From the NCBI GenBank assembly GCA_919902475.1, contig CAKKRA010000394.1:1-15091 (forward strand): a stretch of 15,091 nucleotides of DNA, given 5' to 3'. The translations under genes and the position numbers were made by a program. This document shows, piece after piece, positions 1-6,600 of the stretch (its first letter is position 1; every line of letters begins with the position of its first letter). Source of the stretch: Nitrospiria bacterium. GTDB taxonomy: Bacteria > Nitrospirota > CAKKRA01 > 9FT-COMBO-42-15. The notes under the pieces were generated by a model. The model ran no database searches and was not told the DNA's origin. It saw only the letters and a list, made by a program, of their open reading frames with translations.

Positions 1-55
1 AAGAGAAGGCGGCAGGACAGTAGGCGCAGGCGTAGTAACACAAATAATAGAGTAA
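1..55 (+). CDS. tuf: Elongation factor Tu, C-terminal end (partial, 5' truncated by window)
   Basis: Reading from position 2 gives REGGRTVGAGVVTQIIE and a TAA stop at 53-55. This is the characteristic last beta-strand of EF-Tu domain 3, the GTPase that delivers aminoacyl-tRNA to the ribosomal A site. Only 17 residues are visible, so nothing can be said about the GTPase domain. The stop codon overlaps the Shine-Dalgarno sequence of the next gene (AAGGAG at 54-59), which suggests tight coupling with rpmG. A second tuf starts at 15043, so this is one of two copies; by position it corresponds to the copy next to the tRNA/secE cluster (tufB-like). The identity is firm because this terminal motif is highly conserved, and the stop is certain. 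Confidence 0.93.
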   Translation, partial: REGGRTVGAGVVTQIIE

Positions 56-68
56 GGAGTAAATTAAG

Positions 69-218
69 ATGCGTGAAATAATTACAATAGCTTGCACACA
101 GTGCAAGGAGAGAAATTATTCAACAATGAAAAATAAGAGGAATACATCGGAGAAGCTTGAGCTTAAAAAATATTGCAAGTTCTGCAAGGCGCATACTTTA
201 CATAAGGAGACCAAATAA
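69..218 (+). CDS. rpmG: Large-subunit ribosomal protein L33 (bL33), zinc-ribbon type
   Basis: This 49-residue protein begins MREIITIACTQCKERNYST and ends CKFCKAHTLHKETK. Two CxxC pairs (CTQC near residues 9-12 and CKFC near 36-39) form the four-cysteine zinc ribbon of the zinc-binding form of L33; zinc-free paralogues lack these cysteines. L33 sits near the E site of the 50S subunit. The length and N-terminus are typical. ATG at 69 is preceded by AAGGAG (54-59) with a 9-nt spacer. The gene lies 13 nt after the tuf stop and ends 1 nt before tRNA-Trp, in the order tuf-rpmG-tRNA-secE-nusG that is common in bacteria. It is very short but unambiguous. Confidence 0.96.
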   Translation: MREIITIACTQCKERNYSTMKNKRNTSEKLELKKYCKFCKAHTLHKETK

Positions 219-219
219 C

Positions 220-296
220 AGGCCAGTAGCTCTAACGGCTAGAGCGCCGGTCTCCAAAACCGGGTGTTGGGGGTTCGAATCCCTCCTGGCCTGCCA
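220..296 (+). tRNA. trnW: tRNA-Trp (anticodon CCA), 3' CCA encoded
   Basis: The cloverleaf can be folded by hand. The acceptor stem pairs AGGCCAG (220-226) with CTGGCCT (286-292), followed by discriminator G293 and encoded CCA (294-296). The D stem is GCTC/GAGC. The anticodon stem CCGGT/ACCGG (247-251/259-263) encloses a loop with CCA at 254-256. The T arm is GGGGG-TTCGAAT-CCCTC with one G-U pair. G73 and a CCA anticodon identify tRNA(Trp), which reads UGG. It sits in the protein operon, 1 nt after the rpmG stop and 32 nt before secE, so processing by RNase P and 3' nucleases would cut the transcript between these genes. Confidence 0.98.
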
Positions 297-328
297 AAGA
301 TTTTTTTTGGGGAAAGAGACAGGATAAT

Positions 329-514
329 ATGCTTGAAAAAATAAAGGAATTTTTAAAAGAGGTAAGGGGAGAGATAAAAAAGATAACCTTCCCCACAAGA
401 GAAGAGACCATCAGCTCGTCAGTTGTTGTTGTCGTAGTGGTTATTGTTGTATCTGTATTCCTTTCGGGTGTTGACTTAGGTCTGACCAAGATAATTAAAT
501 ATGTAGTAAAGTAA
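329..514 (+). CDS. secE: Preprotein translocase subunit SecE (short single-TM form)
   Basis: This 61-residue protein has an amphipathic N-terminal helix (LEKIKEFLKEVRGEIKKI), the conserved turn ITFPTREET (the family's KVTWPSRKE-like hinge), and one hydrophobic segment at about residues 29-46 that includes seven consecutive valines. This is the short bacterial SecE; E. coli SecE has two extra N-terminal membrane segments. It clamps SecY in the inner-membrane translocon. The valines are encoded by mixed GTN codons, so this is not a microsatellite. ATG 329 follows a purine-rich GAGACAGGA with a short spacer, so the ribosome site is only moderate. nusG follows after 23 nt, the usual partner. Confidence 0.96.
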   Translation: MLEKIKEFLKEVRGEIKKITFPTREETISSSVVVVVVVIVVSVFLSGVDLGLTKIIKYVVK

Positions 515-537
515 GATTAAGATATGGAGCAAAATTA

Positions 538-1068
538 ATGACAAAAAAGTGGTATGCGATTCACACCTATTCTGGTTTTGAAGGAAGGGTGAAGGCAAGT
601 ATAGAGGAAAAGATAAAGACATTAAAATTAGAGGATAAGATAGCTCAGGTTCTTGTTCCTACAGAGAATGTAGTGGAGCTAAAGGAGGGGAAAAAGAGGG
701 TTTCTACCAAGAAATTTTTCCCGGGATATGTCTTAATAGAAATGGATCTTTCTGATGAAACATGGCACCTGATAAATAATATTCCAAAGGTGACAGGCTT
801 TATCGGCAGCAATAATAAACCGTCACCGCTTACAGATGATGAAGTAGAGAATATAAGAAAGCAGATGGATACAGGCGTTACCCTTACGAAGACAAAGTCG
901 CAGTTTCAAAAGGGCGACAATGTCCGCATTGCAGACGGGCCGTTCCTCGGTTTTACAGGCGCAATAGATGATATAGATATTGACCATAGAAAATTAAGGG
1001 TTATGGTGAGCATATTTGGAAGGTCAACGCCTGTTGAGCTGGATTTTCTGCAGGTGGAAAAGGTGTAA
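538..1068 (+). CDS. nusG: Transcription termination/antitermination factor NusG
   Basis: This 176-residue protein begins with the NGN domain (KWYAIHTYSGFEGRVKASIEEKI, and FFPGYVLIEM near residues 61-70). It ends with a KOW domain from about residue 121 (QKGDNVRIADGPFLGFTGAIDDID), closing with VELDFLQVEKV. NusG binds the RNA polymerase clamp, whose subunits are encoded downstream, suppresses pausing, and contacts Rho or ribosomal S10 through the KOW domain. The length is normal, with no extra inserted domain. ATG 538 follows GGAG (526-529) with an 8-nt spacer. The gene is linked to secE on the left; a repeat-containing 99-nt spacer separates it from rplK. Confidence 0.98.
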   Translation: MTKKWYAIHTYSGFEGRVKASIEEKIKTLKLEDKIAQVLVPTENVVELKEGKKRVSTKKFFPGYVLIEMDLSDETWHLINNIPKVTGFIGSNNKPSPLTDDEVENIRKQMDTGVTLTKTKSQFQKGDNVRIADGPFLGFTGAIDDIDIDHRKLRVMVSIFGRSTPVELDFLQVEKV

Positions 1069-1070
1069 AT

Positions 1071-1112
1071 AAGGCTAAGGGCAAAAGGCTAAGGGCTATA
1101 GGCTATAGGAGC
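1071..1112 (+). repeat. Degenerate 7-nt tandem repeat (about six units)
   Basis: Directly after the nusG stop the sequence divides into six heptamers: AAGGCTA, AGGGCAA, AAGGCTA, AGGGCTA, TAGGCTA, TAGGAGC. Within it a 12-nt word AAGGCTAAGGGC occurs twice, 14 nt apart. No coding or hairpin function is visible. It is spacer sequence immediately upstream of the possible rplK promoter. Confidence 0.8.
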
Positions 1113-1115
1113 TTT

Positions 1116-1148
1116 TTGAACAGTTTTAAAACATAGGCAATAGATAAT
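1116..1148 (+). promoter_or_regulatory. Possible weak sigma70-type promoter for rplKA
   Basis: A TTGAAC box (1116-1121) lies upstream of TAGATAATAT (1141-1150). The spacing is poor: 19 nt to TAGATA or 21 nt to GATAAT, against an optimum near 17. A promoter at this place is known in E. coli (before rplK), which is the main reason for listing it. The motif match alone is weak. Confidence 0.25.
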
Positions 1149-1167
1149 ATTTAAGAAGGAGAAAAAT

Positions 1168-1593
1168 ATGGCAAAGGAAATAGTTGCAAATATCAAGCTG
1201 CAGATACCTGCTGGAAAGGCAAATCCAGCGCCTCCTGTTGGTCCTGCATTGGGCCAGCACGGTGTAAATATCATGGAGTTTTGCAAGAGTTTTAATGCAA
1301 GGACGCAGAAGGACGGCGATACAGTAATACCTGTAATAATTACTGTATATAATGACAGGTCATTTACTTTTATAACAAAAACACCGCCTGCGGCAGAGCT
1401 GCTAAAGAAGTCAGCAGGCATTATCAAGGGCTCGGGAAAACCTAACAAGGAGAAGGTTGGAAAGGTCTCGTCTGCGCAGGTTAACGAGATTGCAAGGACA
1501 AAGATGCAGGATTTGAATGCAGCAGATTTAAAAGGGGCTGTTAAGATAATAGAAGGAACCGCAAGAAGCATGGGAATTGAAATAATCGGTTGA
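1168..1593 (+). CDS. rplK: Large-subunit ribosomal protein L11 (uL11)
   Basis: This 141-residue protein is full length. The N-terminal domain contains the proline-rich KLQIPAGKANPAPPVGPALGQHGVNIMEFCKSFNART segment, which binds the GTPase-associated region of 23S rRNA and forms the thiostrepton site. The C-terminal rRNA-binding domain includes KMQDLNAADLKGAVKIIEGTARSMGIEI. L11 organises the stalk base where EF-G and EF-Tu act. ATG 1168 follows AAGGAG (1156-1161) with a 6-nt spacer. Its TGA stop (1591-1593) touches the rplA ribosome site, consistent with translational coupling. In E. coli, L1 represses this pair through a site in the rplK leader; I did not recognise an equivalent L1-binding fold in the 99-nt spacer. 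Confidence 0.98.
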   Translation: MAKEIVANIKLQIPAGKANPAPPVGPALGQHGVNIMEFCKSFNARTQKDGDTVIPVIITVYNDRSFTFITKTPPAAELLKKSAGIIKGSGKPNKEKVGKVSSAQVNEIARTKMQDLNAADLKGAVKIIEGTARSMGIEIIG

Positions 1594-1606
1594 GAGGAGT
1601 TTTAAA

Positions 1607-2305
1607 ATGGCAGGGAAAAAATATCAAGAGTCTCTAAAAAATGTCGATATTGAGAAGCTCTATAAGCTGGAGGATGCTGTAGATCTGGTTAAAAAATGTG
1701 TCTATGCAAAGTTTAATGAGAGCGTGGACATGGCATTGCGGCTTGGTGTTGATCCAAAGCACTCTGATCAGATGGTCAGGGGCTCTGTTGTCCTTCCGCA
1801 CGGCTCAGGGAAAAAGGTCAGAATCGCGGTCTTTGCAAAGGGCGAGAAGGAAAAAGAGGCAAAGGACGCAGGCGCTGATTATATTGGCGCAGAAGACCTT
1901 GCTGAAAAGATATCAAAGGGCTGGATGGATTTTGACAGTGTTATTTCAACACCGGATTTAATGGGCATGGTTGGAAAGCTCGGCAAGATTTTGGGCCCAA
2001 GGGGATTGATGCCGAATCCGAAGATCGGCACTGTTACCTTTGACCTCGCAAAAATAATTAAAGAGATAAGGCAGGGAAGGGCTGATTTCAAGGTTGACAA
2101 GGCAGGCATAGTGCATGTGCCTGTTGGAAAGGCGTCATTTGACGGCAAGCAGCTTTTGGATAACATGAATGTTATACTGGAATCCATAATGAAGGCAAAG
2201 CCAGCCTCAAGCAAGGGCCGCTATCTGAAAAGCATCACCTTATCCTCAACAATGGGTCCTGGCGTAAAGGTTGATCCAATATTAGTTGCAAATATGTTTG
2301 CATAA
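1607..2305 (+). CDS. rplA: Large-subunit ribosomal protein L1 (uL1)
   Basis: This 232-residue protein has the standard bacterial length. It begins MAGKKYQESLKNVDIEKLYKLEDAVDLVK and carries the L1 signature region TPDLMGMVGKLGKILGPRGLMPNPKIGTVT near residues 115-145. The N-terminal family motif FNESVDMALRLGVDPKHSDQMVRGSVVLPHG is also present. L1 forms the mobile L1 stalk that helps release deacylated tRNA from the E site, and in many bacteria it autoregulates the rplKA mRNA. ATG 1607 follows AGAGGAG (1593-1599), 13 nt after the rplK stop. The TAA stop at 2303-2305 is followed by the structured leader before rplJ. Confidence 0.98.
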   Translation: MAGKKYQESLKNVDIEKLYKLEDAVDLVKKCVYAKFNESVDMALRLGVDPKHSDQMVRGSVVLPHGSGKKVRIAVFAKGEKEKEAKDAGADYIGAEDLAEKISKGWMDFDSVISTPDLMGMVGKLGKILGPRGLMPNPKIGTVTFDLAKIIKEIRQGRADFKVDKAGIVHVPVGKASFDGKQLLDNMNVILESIMKAKPASSKGRYLKSITLSSTMGPGVKVDPILVANMFA

Positions 2306-2543
2306 GAAAGGTCGAAGACCCTCACTGGAATGAGGGCAGGTTAAATCTATTTTAGTCAGAGACAATAGGCGTGAGACCCCGCTGGCATTAATCCGCAGGG
2401 GATAAACTTAATTGCCTTACCGGCTGCCTGTTTAGACTGAAGCAAAGAAATTACGACTATAGTTTATTGTAGAGATGAATCTATAGACAGCGCTTTTTGA
2501 AAGTGACAGTTGCTCTGATTATTTGGAAAGGAGGGATATCTTA
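2306..2543 (+). ncRNA. L10 leader: cis-regulatory mRNA structure before rplJ
   Basis: A 238-nt spacer carries paired elements in the arrangement of the L10 leader, which binds the L10-(L12)n complex and represses rplJL. The closing stem is TTTAGTC (2351-2357) with GACTGAA (2435-2441), 7 pairs including one G-U. The conserved-looking GAGACAATAGGC (2359-2370) faces ATTGCCTTACC (2411-2421), sharing an AGGC/GCCT core. An internal hairpin pairs CCCC-GC-GG (2377-2385) with CC-GC-GGGG (2393-2401), with two single-base bulges. Upstream is a hairpin CCCTCA (2319-2324)/TGAGGG (2331-2336). Downstream are CTATAG (2457-2462)/CTATAG (2481-2486) and CGCTTT (2491-2496)/AAAGTG (2500-2505). The position is as in E. 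coli. Exact boundaries are uncertain. Confidence 0.85.
2527..2535 (+). promoter_or_regulatory. rplJ ribosome binding site (decides the start)
   Basis: AAAGGAGGG at 2527-2535 is a near-perfect Shine-Dalgarno sequence, 9 nt (from AGGAGG) before TTG 2544. The upstream in-frame TTG at 2523 would place this site inside the coding region, so 2544 is the start. Confidence 0.85.
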
Positions 2544-3068
2544 TTGAAGAAGGCAGAGAAGGCAGAGATTATTTCAGAGGTCCGCGAGAGATTTACAAAG
2601 GCGAAGGTAGCAGTCCTGACAGACTACCGCGGTCTTGATGTTGAAAAGATGACCGAGCTTAGAGTAAAACTGCGCGGGGCAAAGGCTGACTATAAGGTAA
2701 TGAAAAATACACTTGCCAGCAAGGCTGCTGAAGGAACCCCTATGGAAGGGCTTAAGGAGCATTTCAGCGGTCCTGTCGGGGTTGCTATAAGCTATGACGA
2801 CTCTTTATCCATGCTGAAGGTATTAACTGAATTTGCAAAGAAGGAAGATAAGCTTAAGATAAAGGCAGGCTTAGTAGAGAATAAGATAGCTGATTTAAAT
2901 GAGCTTAAGATGCTGGCAGCACTGCCGTCAAAGGATGTGCTGATTGCAAAGTTCATGGGCAGCCTGAAGTCGCCGATCTATGGCCTTGCTGGTTCCCTGA
3001 ATGGTATTATAATGAAATTTGCTTATGCCTTAAACGCTGTGAAGGAGCAGAAGGCAAAGGCTGGATAA
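2544..3068 (+). CDS. rplJ: Large-subunit ribosomal protein L10 (uL10)
   Basis: Starting at TTG 2544, this encodes 174 residues beginning MKKAEKAEIISEVRERFTKAKVAVLTDYRGLDVEKMTELR, the typical L10 N-terminus. The central region (VMKNTLASKAAEGTPMEGLKEHFSGPVGVAISYDD) matches the family's KNTL...GP element. The C-terminal helix, ending ALNAVKEQKAKAG, is where L7/L12 dimers dock. L10 is the base of the ribosomal stalk and the likely ligand of the leader directly upstream. An earlier in-frame TTG at 2523 is rejected because the Shine-Dalgarno sequence (2527-2535) lies after it. TTG is a weak start codon, offset here by a strong ribosome site. rplL follows after 49 nt. Confidence 0.97.
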   Translation: MKKAEKAEIISEVRERFTKAKVAVLTDYRGLDVEKMTELRVKLRGAKADYKVMKNTLASKAAEGTPMEGLKEHFSGPVGVAISYDDSLSMLKVLTEFAKKEDKLKIKAGLVENKIADLNELKMLAALPSKDVLIAKFMGSLKSPIYGLAGSLNGIIMKFAYALNAVKEQKAKAG

Positions 3069-3103
3069 GTGAAAATTAAAAAATTAAAAATATAAAATAT
3101 AAA
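3069..3103 (+). repeat. A/T-rich spacer with approximate 7-nt period
   Basis: Between rplJ and the rplL ribosome site (AAAGGAGA) the sequence falls into five A-rich heptamers: GTGAAAA, TTAAAAA, ATTAAAA, ATATAAA, ATATAAA. The low complexity makes the period less convincing than at 1071-1112. An unstructured A-rich stretch upstream of rplL could favour ribosome access for a protein needed in several copies per ribosome; that is inference. Confidence 0.45.
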
Positions 3104-3117
3104 AGGAGATTTTAAAA

Positions 3118-3498
3118 ATGGCAGATTTAACAATGGATGATGTTTTAAATTATATTGATAACATGAAGGTTATTGAACTTGCAGAATTGGTGAAAAAGAT
3201 TGAGGAGAAATACGGTGTAACAGCGGCAGCCCCGGTGGCAGCGGCAGCCCCTGGCGCAGCAGCAGGCGCAGCGCCAGCAGAGGAAAAGACTGCATTTGAT
3301 GTAATCCTTGTAGGTGCTGGAGACAAAAAAATTCAGGTCATCAAGGTAGTCAGGGAGCTTACAAGCCTCGGTTTAAAAGAGGCAAAGGATATTGTTGATG
3401 GAGCGCCAAAACCGCTGAAAACAGGCATCTCAAAAGAAGATGCTGATAAATTCAAGGCTAAACTTGAAGAGGCTGGCGCAAAGGTAGAGATAAAGTAG
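3118..3498 (+). CDS. rplL: Large-subunit ribosomal protein L7/L12 (bL12)
   Basis: This 126-residue protein has the three expected parts. The N-terminal dimerisation domain is LTMDDVLNYIDNMKVIELAELVKKIEEKYGV. A flexible Ala/Pro/Gly hinge spans about residues 36-56. The globular C-terminal domain (KTAFDVILVGAGDKKIQVIKVVRELTSLGLKEAKDIVDGAPKPLK...AKVEIK) recruits and stimulates translational GTPases. The hinge contains a repeated 12-nt word, AGCGGCAGCCCC, at 3222 and 3240, and the protein is slightly longer than the common 120-125. ATG 3118 follows AAAGGAGA. The stop is TAG, unlike the TAA/TGA stops of its neighbours. A 123-nt spacer with a strong hairpin separates it from rpoB. Confidence 0.98.
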   Translation: MADLTMDDVLNYIDNMKVIELAELVKKIEEKYGVTAAAPVAAAAPGAAAGAAPAEEKTAFDVILVGAGDKKIQVIKVVRELTSLGLKEAKDIVDGAPKPLKTGISKEDADKFKAKLEEAGAKVEIK

Positions 3499-3525
3499 AA
3501 ACTGTTTAATATAGTGGGCATTCTT

Positions 3526-3553
3526 TGTCATTCCCGCCTGTGCGGGAATGACA
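3526..3553 (+). repeat. REP-like perfect palindrome (12-bp stem, 4-nt loop) between rplL and rpoB
   Basis: TGTCATTCCCGC (3526-3537) and GCGGGAATGACA (3542-3553) are exact reverse complements around the loop CTGT. The GTCATTCCCGC/GCGGGAATGAC core resembles short interspersed palindromes repeated in many bacterial genomes (REP-like, and the ATTCCC-GGGAAT cores of Neisseria dRS3). No U-tract follows (next bases GAATTGC), so it is not a standard intrinsic terminator. Its place matches the E. coli rplL-rpoB attenuator and RNase III processing region, so it could reduce rpoBC expression relative to rplJL. Only one copy is in this window. Confidence 0.85.
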
Positions 3554-3611
3554 GAATTGCTATAAGCAAGATTTAATTTTCATTGTAGTAACTTACATAA
3601 AATATTTTTTT

Positions 3612-3616
3612 GGAGG
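3612..3616 (+). promoter_or_regulatory. rpoB ribosome binding site (decides the start)
   Basis: GGAGG at 3612-3616 (within TTGGAGGAAATA) precedes ATG 3622 by 5 nt. The in-frame TTG at 3610 overlaps this site and cannot be the start it serves. Confidence 0.85.
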
Positions 3617-3621
3617 AAATA

Positions 3622-6600
3622 ATGAACCAGACCCAGAGGGTCACAAAAAGGACGAGAAAGGATTTATCAAAGGTGCCTGTAAAACTTGATATTCCTAATC
3701 TTATAGAAATTCAGAAAAAGTCCTATGACCGGTTTCTGCAAAAAGACATTGCGCCTGAAAAGAGAGAGGATACAGGTCTGCAGGCTGCCTTTTTGAGCAT
3801 ATTTCCCATAGTAGATTTTAATGACACGGCAACAATAGAATATATAGAATCCTCTATTGGCGAGTCCAAGTACGACATAAGGGAGTGCATTGAGAGGGGA
3901 ATGAATTATGCAGCTCCGATGAAGATCAAGGTAAGGCTGATTTTAAGCGAGAAAGACGCTGAAAGCGGCGCAAAAAGGGTTAAGGATATAAAGGAGCAGG
4001 AGGTCTATCTTGGCGAACTCCCGCTTATGACCGATACAGGCACATTTATAATTAATGGAACTGAAAGGGTTGTTGTGAGCCAGCTTCACAGGTCGCCCGG
4101 TGTGTTCTTTTCGCATGACAAGGGCAAGACCCATGCGAGCGGCAAGATACTCTATTCAGCAAGGATAATACCATATAGAGGTTCATGGCTTGATTTTGAG
4201 TTTGATGTAAAGGATACAGTGTATGTGCGTATTGACAGAAGGCGGAAGATGCCTGTTACAATACTGCTTAAGGCAATGGGCTATACATCAGAGCAGCTTC
4301 TTAAGATTTACTATCCTATAGAAGACATAATAATAAGTAAGGGAAAATTCCTAAGAAAACTGAACCCTGATGTCCTTATTGGCAACCGCGCACCAATGGA
4401 TATAGTGGATAAGAAGAGCGGAGAGGTTATTGTAAAAGAGGGAAGCAGGATAAATAAGGCCATCTTAAAAAAGATGGAGTCTGCAGGTGTTGCAGAAATA
4501 CCAATTTCAAGGGAAGAGCTTATTGAAAGAATAGTCCTTCATGATGTTGTGGACCCTGCAACAGGCGAGGTGCTCATTGGCGCTAATGAAAAGGTTACAG
4601 ATGAGGCATTAAATAAGATTCAGAAGACAAAGCTTGAGAAATTTAATGCCCTTTATATAGACGGCATTCAGGTTATACCATCAATAAGGGATACCATGCT
4701 GATGGATAAGGTGGGTTCTAAGGAAGAGGCAATGGTAGAGATATATAAGAGATTAAGGCCTGGCGAGGTGCCCACCATTGAGACAGCCAAGCACCTCTTT
4801 GAGAGCCTCTTTTATGACCCGAAGAGATATGACCTTTCTCCTGTGGGCAGGATGAAGCTGAATAAAAAATTGAAGCTGGACATTCCGATTGAAAAAAGGG
4901 TATTGACGCCAGAGGATATTATTGAGGTCATAAGATACCTTCTTAATCTCAGGGTAGGCAAAGGCGAGATAGATGACATAGATCATCTTGGAAACAGAAG
5001 GATAAGATCAGTAGGCGAGCTCCTTGAGAATCAGTTCAGGGTAGGTTTAGTGAGGATGGAGCGGGCAATAAAGGAGAGGATGAATATCCTTGATATGGAT
5101 ACGATACTGCCGCACGACCTTATAAATGCCAAGCCTGTTATTGCAGCAGTAAAAGAATTTTTCGGAAGCAGCCAGCTTTCGCAGTTTATGGACCAGACAA
5201 ATCCGCTTGCTGAGATTACACATAAAAGAAGATTAAGCGCACTCGGTCCCGGCGGTTTAACAAGGGAGAGGGCAGGCTTTGAGGTCAGGGATGTTCACCC
5301 AACGCACTACGGCAGGATATGCCCGATTGAAACCCCTGAAGGTCCGAATATAGGCTTGATAACATCACTTTCAACCTATGCAAGGGTAAATGAATTCGGT
5401 TTCATAGAGACGCCTTACAGAAAGGTTGTAAACGGCAAGATAACAGATGATATAGTATATCTCTCTGCAGTAGACGGCGAGGACTATGTTGTTGCACAGG
5501 CAAACTCACCTGTTGACAGCAGGGGGCATTTAACATCAGAGAGCATATCTGCAAGACATAAAAGCGATTTTGTCCTTGTTCCGCCTGAAAAGGTAGAATT
5601 TATGGATGTTTCGCCAAAACAGATAGTCAGCATTGCCACAGCCCTTGTCCCATTTTTGGAAAACGACGACGCAAACCGTGCCTTAATGGGTTCAAATATG
5701 CAGAGGCAGGCAGTTCCTTTATTAAGCACTGATGCACCCTATGTCGGCACAGGAATGGAAGAGATTGTTGCGAGAGACTCAGGCATCGTGGTTTTGACAA
5801 AGAGAAGCGGTTATGTTGAGAGCATTGATGCCACAAGGATCGTTGTAAAGGCAGACAGCTCAGGAAGAAAGGTCAGGTCAAAAGAGGGAGAGTCGCCGGA
5901 GAGCGACCTTGATGTATATAATCTCATTAAGTTCAAGCGCTCAAATCAGAATACCTGTGTAAATCAGAAGCCGATTGTTTCTGTTGGTGACAGGGTTGTA
6001 AAGGGCAATGTACTGGCAGACGGCCCTGCAACCGAGCTTGGAGAGCTTGCCCTCGGAAGGAATGTCCTTGTTGCATTCATGCCATGGGAGGGATACAACT
6101 TTGAAGACGCAATATTGATAAGCGAAAAGCTTGTGAAGGAAGACAGGTTTACCTCCCTGCACATTGAGGAGTTTGAGATTGAGTCAAGGGATACGAAGCT
6201 CGGCAAGGAGGAGATCACAAGGGATATTCCAAATGTCAGTGAAGATGCCTTAAGAAACCTTGATGAAAGCGGCATAATACGCATAGGCGCAGAGGTAAAG
6301 CCGGGTGATATCCTTATAGGCAAGGTTACACCTAAGGGCGAGACTCAGTTAACCCCTGAAGAAAAGCTGCTTCGGGCAATCTTTGGCGAGAAGGCAGGGG
6401 ATGTTAAGGATGCTTCTTTGAACGTTCCTCCTGGCATAGAGGGCACTGTAGTTGATGTTAAGATATTCTCAAGAAAAGGCGTTGAAAAGGACGAGAGGAC
6501 AAAGAGCATTGAGAACGATGATATGCAGAGGCTGCAGAGGGATTATCAGGATGAGCTTAGGATTATAGAGGAAGAAAAATACAAAAAGATAAAGGAAATT

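Noticed and set aside
299..312. Run of eight T after tRNA-Trp as an intrinsic terminator
   Set aside because: No G/C-rich hairpin lies directly before it apart from the tRNA arms themselves, and secE follows at once with no other promoter visible.
198..489. Two minus-strand open frames over tRNA-Trp and secE
   Set aside because: They run through a tRNA gene and antisense to secE. The segment QEGFEPPTPGFGDR is simply the antisense translation of a tRNA, a common annotation artefact.
1089..1571. Open frame of 160 codons on the minus strand across rplK
   Set aside because: It is a shadow of rplK and its upstream repeat, with no recognisable domain and no ribosome site of note.
1698..1961. Plus-strand frame of 87 codons inside rplA
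   Set aside because: It is an out-of-frame overlap with rplA, low in recognisable features, and explained by the real gene.
2496..2524. Promoter before rplJ (TTGAAA near 2497 with TTATTT/TATTTG)
   Set aside because: The -10 match is poor, and the sequence belongs to the leader RNA and ribosome-site region.
3555..3611. Promoter just before rpoB (TATAAG, CATAAAAT)
   Set aside because: No -35 box at suitable spacing could be found; the stretch is simply A/T-rich.
5158..5260. Rifampicin-resistance changes in RpoB (T526 and A530 differ from E. coli)
   Set aside because: Both residues also occur in ordinary wild-type bacterial RpoB such as that of Bacillus; the key resistance positions are unchanged.
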